DNA from: Gammaproteobacteria bacterium
GTDB lineage: Bacteria > Pseudomonadota > Gammaproteobacteria > Pseudomonadales > Azotimanducaceae
NCBI GenBank assembly: GCA_009843635.1
Contig: VYDB01000078.1
Location: 63,656 to 127,655, forward strand
Length of the DNA: 64,000 nucleotides
Direction: 5' to 3'
Part shown: piece by piece, positions 63,101 to 64,000 of the stretch
How positions within the stretch are numbered: position 1 is the first letter of the stretch
How the letters are laid out: each line of letters starts with the position of its first letter
Program-made: the position numbers and the translations under genes
Notes under the pieces: model-generated
The model's database searches: none
The model's input: the letters and a program-made list of their open reading frames with translations, nothing else
Told to the model about the DNA's origin: nothing

Positions 63101-64000
63101 GGCGTCGTCGCGGCAGCGGGGGTCGTGGTCAACTCGACGTTGGTGTTGATTCACGGCGTCAATCAATATCGGTCCGGGGGGGATTCGCTGCAGGACGCGC
63201 TCGTGAACTCGGCCACCTCCAGATTCCGCCCAATCCTGATCACCACAGCGACGACGTTCGCCGGGTTGACCCCACTGATGGTGAACGACAGCACCCATGC
63301 GCAATTTCTCGTTCCCATGGCAACCTCGTTGGCGTTCGGCATCTTGGTTTCCATGCCGGCGGCGCTGTTGGTGGTGCCGGCCATCTGGCTGGTCAGCCAA
63401 GATGCCATCAGCGGCACCAAGCGGATTTCAAGCCGCTTCGGAAACGTCATCGGCGCGGCGCCGCGCCTCTCCGCCTGGTTGTCCCGCCACCCCTACGTGC
63501 AGGAGAGCCTGCGTTCCCAGGAATTCCAAGCGGCGGACCTACCGGGCCAGCGCGACCTCGAAGCAGCCCAAGCCACCCACCGGCAAGAAGCGTGGCGGAC
63601 GCCACCAGGGCAGGCCCGCCTGCTTTGCCAAAAGGAGTTCGATCCGAGCGAACTGCGCGAGCAATTCGCCGCCGTCGCCGACCGGGCGTCGGGCAGCGAC
63701 AGCTTGGTCAACGAGGCCAGGAGCTGGGCTGAGCAGCACACCATTCGACTGGGCGTGCACATGACCCGGGGCGTGCTGACGCCGGTGGCAGCTGCACAGT
63801 CCATATCGGACATCCTGGACATCTGCCTCGCCGCCCTTGTGCCCGTCGTTAAAAACGAGTTCGAACTCGCCCACGGCGACATGCCCAACAGTCGTATCGG
63901 CTTGGTCGCCCTTGACGCCGCGGGCCGGCGCGAGTTGGCCAACGGGGCGCCTCTCGAGCTGATGTTCATCTACGATCACGACCCGGTGCGGGCCAACGCC
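60155..64000 (+). CDS. RND efflux permease 3 fused to a GlnE-like adenylyltransferase domain (3' end outside window)
   Basis: At least 1282 residues, open to the window edge. ATG 60155 overlaps the permease 2 stop. Residues 1 to about 1085 form a full RND permease: YPDVDPPLIIVTVPYLGAAP, relay GMIVDDAVVVGEN (Asp397-Asp398) and final helices LVSMPAALLVVPAIWLVS. From about 1090 the frame continues as a GlnE-like segment: LSRHPYVQESL, a helical stretch, then GLVALDAAGRRELANG and PLELMFIYDHDP, which align to the GlnE nucleotidyltransferase strand (GKLGGREL...DLDLIFLYD). The two metal-binding Asp of DxD are Pro and Glu here. No known pump needs such a domain; the fusion may regulate it or be a decayed GlnE. 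Confidence 0.8.
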   Translation, partial: MKKMIAWFATNHVAANLVMGFSVFAGLAALDRIPVKLYPDVDPPLIIVTVPYLGAAPEEVESGVCTRVEESLEGITGIREIRSASVEDLCTVQVEMFFDTDRMRTLGEVENQINAIDTFPEEAEKPIVKLATVRNVVIEVAVTGSMDERSLKEMGRRVRDDLLRLPGISEAAIVNEKPYEISIEVSEASLSRNNLTFDDVAEAVRERSLDLPGGSVKTDRGDILLRTAGQAYWGHELEKLTISTRSDGTRVTLNDVAQVVDGFEDTGQGLTFEGQPAALVQVFRVGDQDVRNVAATVRQFVAEAPSDYPAGVELTVWRDASVTLAYRLQALLDSGVQGLLLVLILLALFLRPHLALWVAAGIPIAFLGAIFLIYWFGYSIDSLSVMGFILALGMIVDDAVVVGENVYSAQERGGGKLAGAIQGAQDVLVPVTFGVITTTVAFLPLLFAVGSVGQAYGFMAVVVICCLVFSLIECQMVLPSHLGHGSGRMPLGDFGLTLLATGVIAAFAFAPDMRSGSAVAVVVFAGVCAAHVSGFMNKAAAGFARIQVLFESGLAWLINNPFRQLASAAFQQRFVTFAAGIAIFASAMAFLAGGHLPFSLLTPQTGDSVVAKLTMPMGVSRPVMEQALAQLSNAAQEVRQELEDRYDEPVVVNLMEARGGQFAASAGLSYRTDAVGTHLGEVIMQLTPGETRALATDEVAALWRDRVGPIADAVEVAFVTDRIQGAPEIDIRIGGTDSEAMRSVAAAIRQELAEFPGVYEVTDSLNSGKPEMILTVTPAGEALGITLADLGTQVRQAFYGEEAQRIQRGRDDIRLMVRYTEQERRSLDSLYDLRIRTADGGEVPFTTVAEVRYGQGFPVIERTNGTRFAWVTAEVDPSVTSGTAVLAALDSGFLQSTVARHPGVSYWFKSAEEQSELAGTLGPLFLFVVLAIYALLAMPLGSYTQPLIIMSVLPFALVGAIFGHVLMKSFGLLHALSVNSLFGVVAAAGVVVNSTLVLIHGVNQYRSGGDSLQDALVNSATSRFRPILITTATTFAGLTPLMVNDSTHAQFLVPMATSLAFGILVSMPAALLVVPAIWLVSQDAISGTKRISSRFGNVIGAAPRLSAWLSRHPYVQESLRSQEFQAADLPGQRDLEAAQATHRQEAWRTPPGQARLLCQKEFDPSELREQFAAVADRASGSDSLVNEARSWAEQHTIRLGVHMTRGVLTPVAAAQSISDILDICLAALVPVVKNEFELAHGDMPNSRIGLVALDAAGRRELANGAPLELMFIYDHDPVRANA

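Noticed and set aside
1-64000. CRISPR array, rRNA operon or insertion sequence
   Set aside because: No regularly spaced direct repeats, no rRNA sequence and no transposase gene were seen on either strand.

Overview
The window reads as part of a high-GC chromosome of a gammaproteobacterium, probably an environmental (perhaps marine) lineage. The evidence is gene content: rpsF-rpsR-rplI beside rlmB and an RNase R, sbcB, a YihG-like acyltransferase, a fused AttFG/AttH export system, a tRNA-Leu(CAG), a Fur-box TonB receptor and tandem RND pumps. The assignment is inference; there is no rRNA or other strong marker here.

Layout. 0-6.4 kb is an accessory, defence-type region with visibly lower GC: a solo HicB-like protein, a PD-(D/E)XK nuclease-like protein, a complete Gabija-type pair (gajA, gajB) and a small secreted protein. 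6.5-24.8 kb is a nearly unbroken minus-strand run. In transcription order it holds an AttEFGH-like ABC exporter, a NUDIX hydrolase, a GGDEF/EAL protein, a Cys/Met-metabolism PLP enzyme, purC, a limonene-epoxide-hydrolase-like protein, a MaoC hydratase, the three lower meta-cleavage enzymes (hydratase, acylating acetaldehyde dehydrogenase, aldolase) and two dimethylglycine/sarcosine-dehydrogenase-like flavoproteins. 24.9-32.6 kb carries an Arc-like repressor, an osmoprotectant ABC transporter, exonuclease I, a DASS transporter, a lipoprotein aminopeptidase and a Fic protein. 32.7-39.9 kb is on the plus strand: acyltransferase, a redoxin/cytochrome c/copper monooxygenase/EF-hand protein, two adjacent acyl-CoA dehydrogenases, an LLM flavoenzyme and a Ddn-like protein. 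40-48.3 kb holds a GspC-like protein, a polysaccharide ABC exporter, ribosomal and RNA genes, the TonB receptor and the tRNA.

48.4-64 kb is the most unusual part. A PptH-like phosphopantetheine hydrolase precedes a redoxin gene with an in-frame UGA at its active site. A bacterial SECIS-like hairpin directly follows the UGA, so this is read as a selenoprotein. Then come a phosphopantetheinyl transferase, two membrane-fusion proteins and three RND permeases in tandem. The third permease continues in frame into a GlnE-like adenylyltransferase domain that runs off the window.

How the genes work together (inference). Hydratase, aldolase and dehydrogenase would turn 2-hydroxy-dienoates into pyruvate plus acyl-CoA. 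The acyl-CoA dehydrogenase pair, MaoC, LLM and Ddn-like proteins would fit breakdown of a ring compound such as a steroid, but no ring-cleavage gene is present. The PptH/PPTase pair may set the 4'-phosphopantetheine state of carrier proteins. Small palindromic elements recur, one of them inside a coding sequence in frame.
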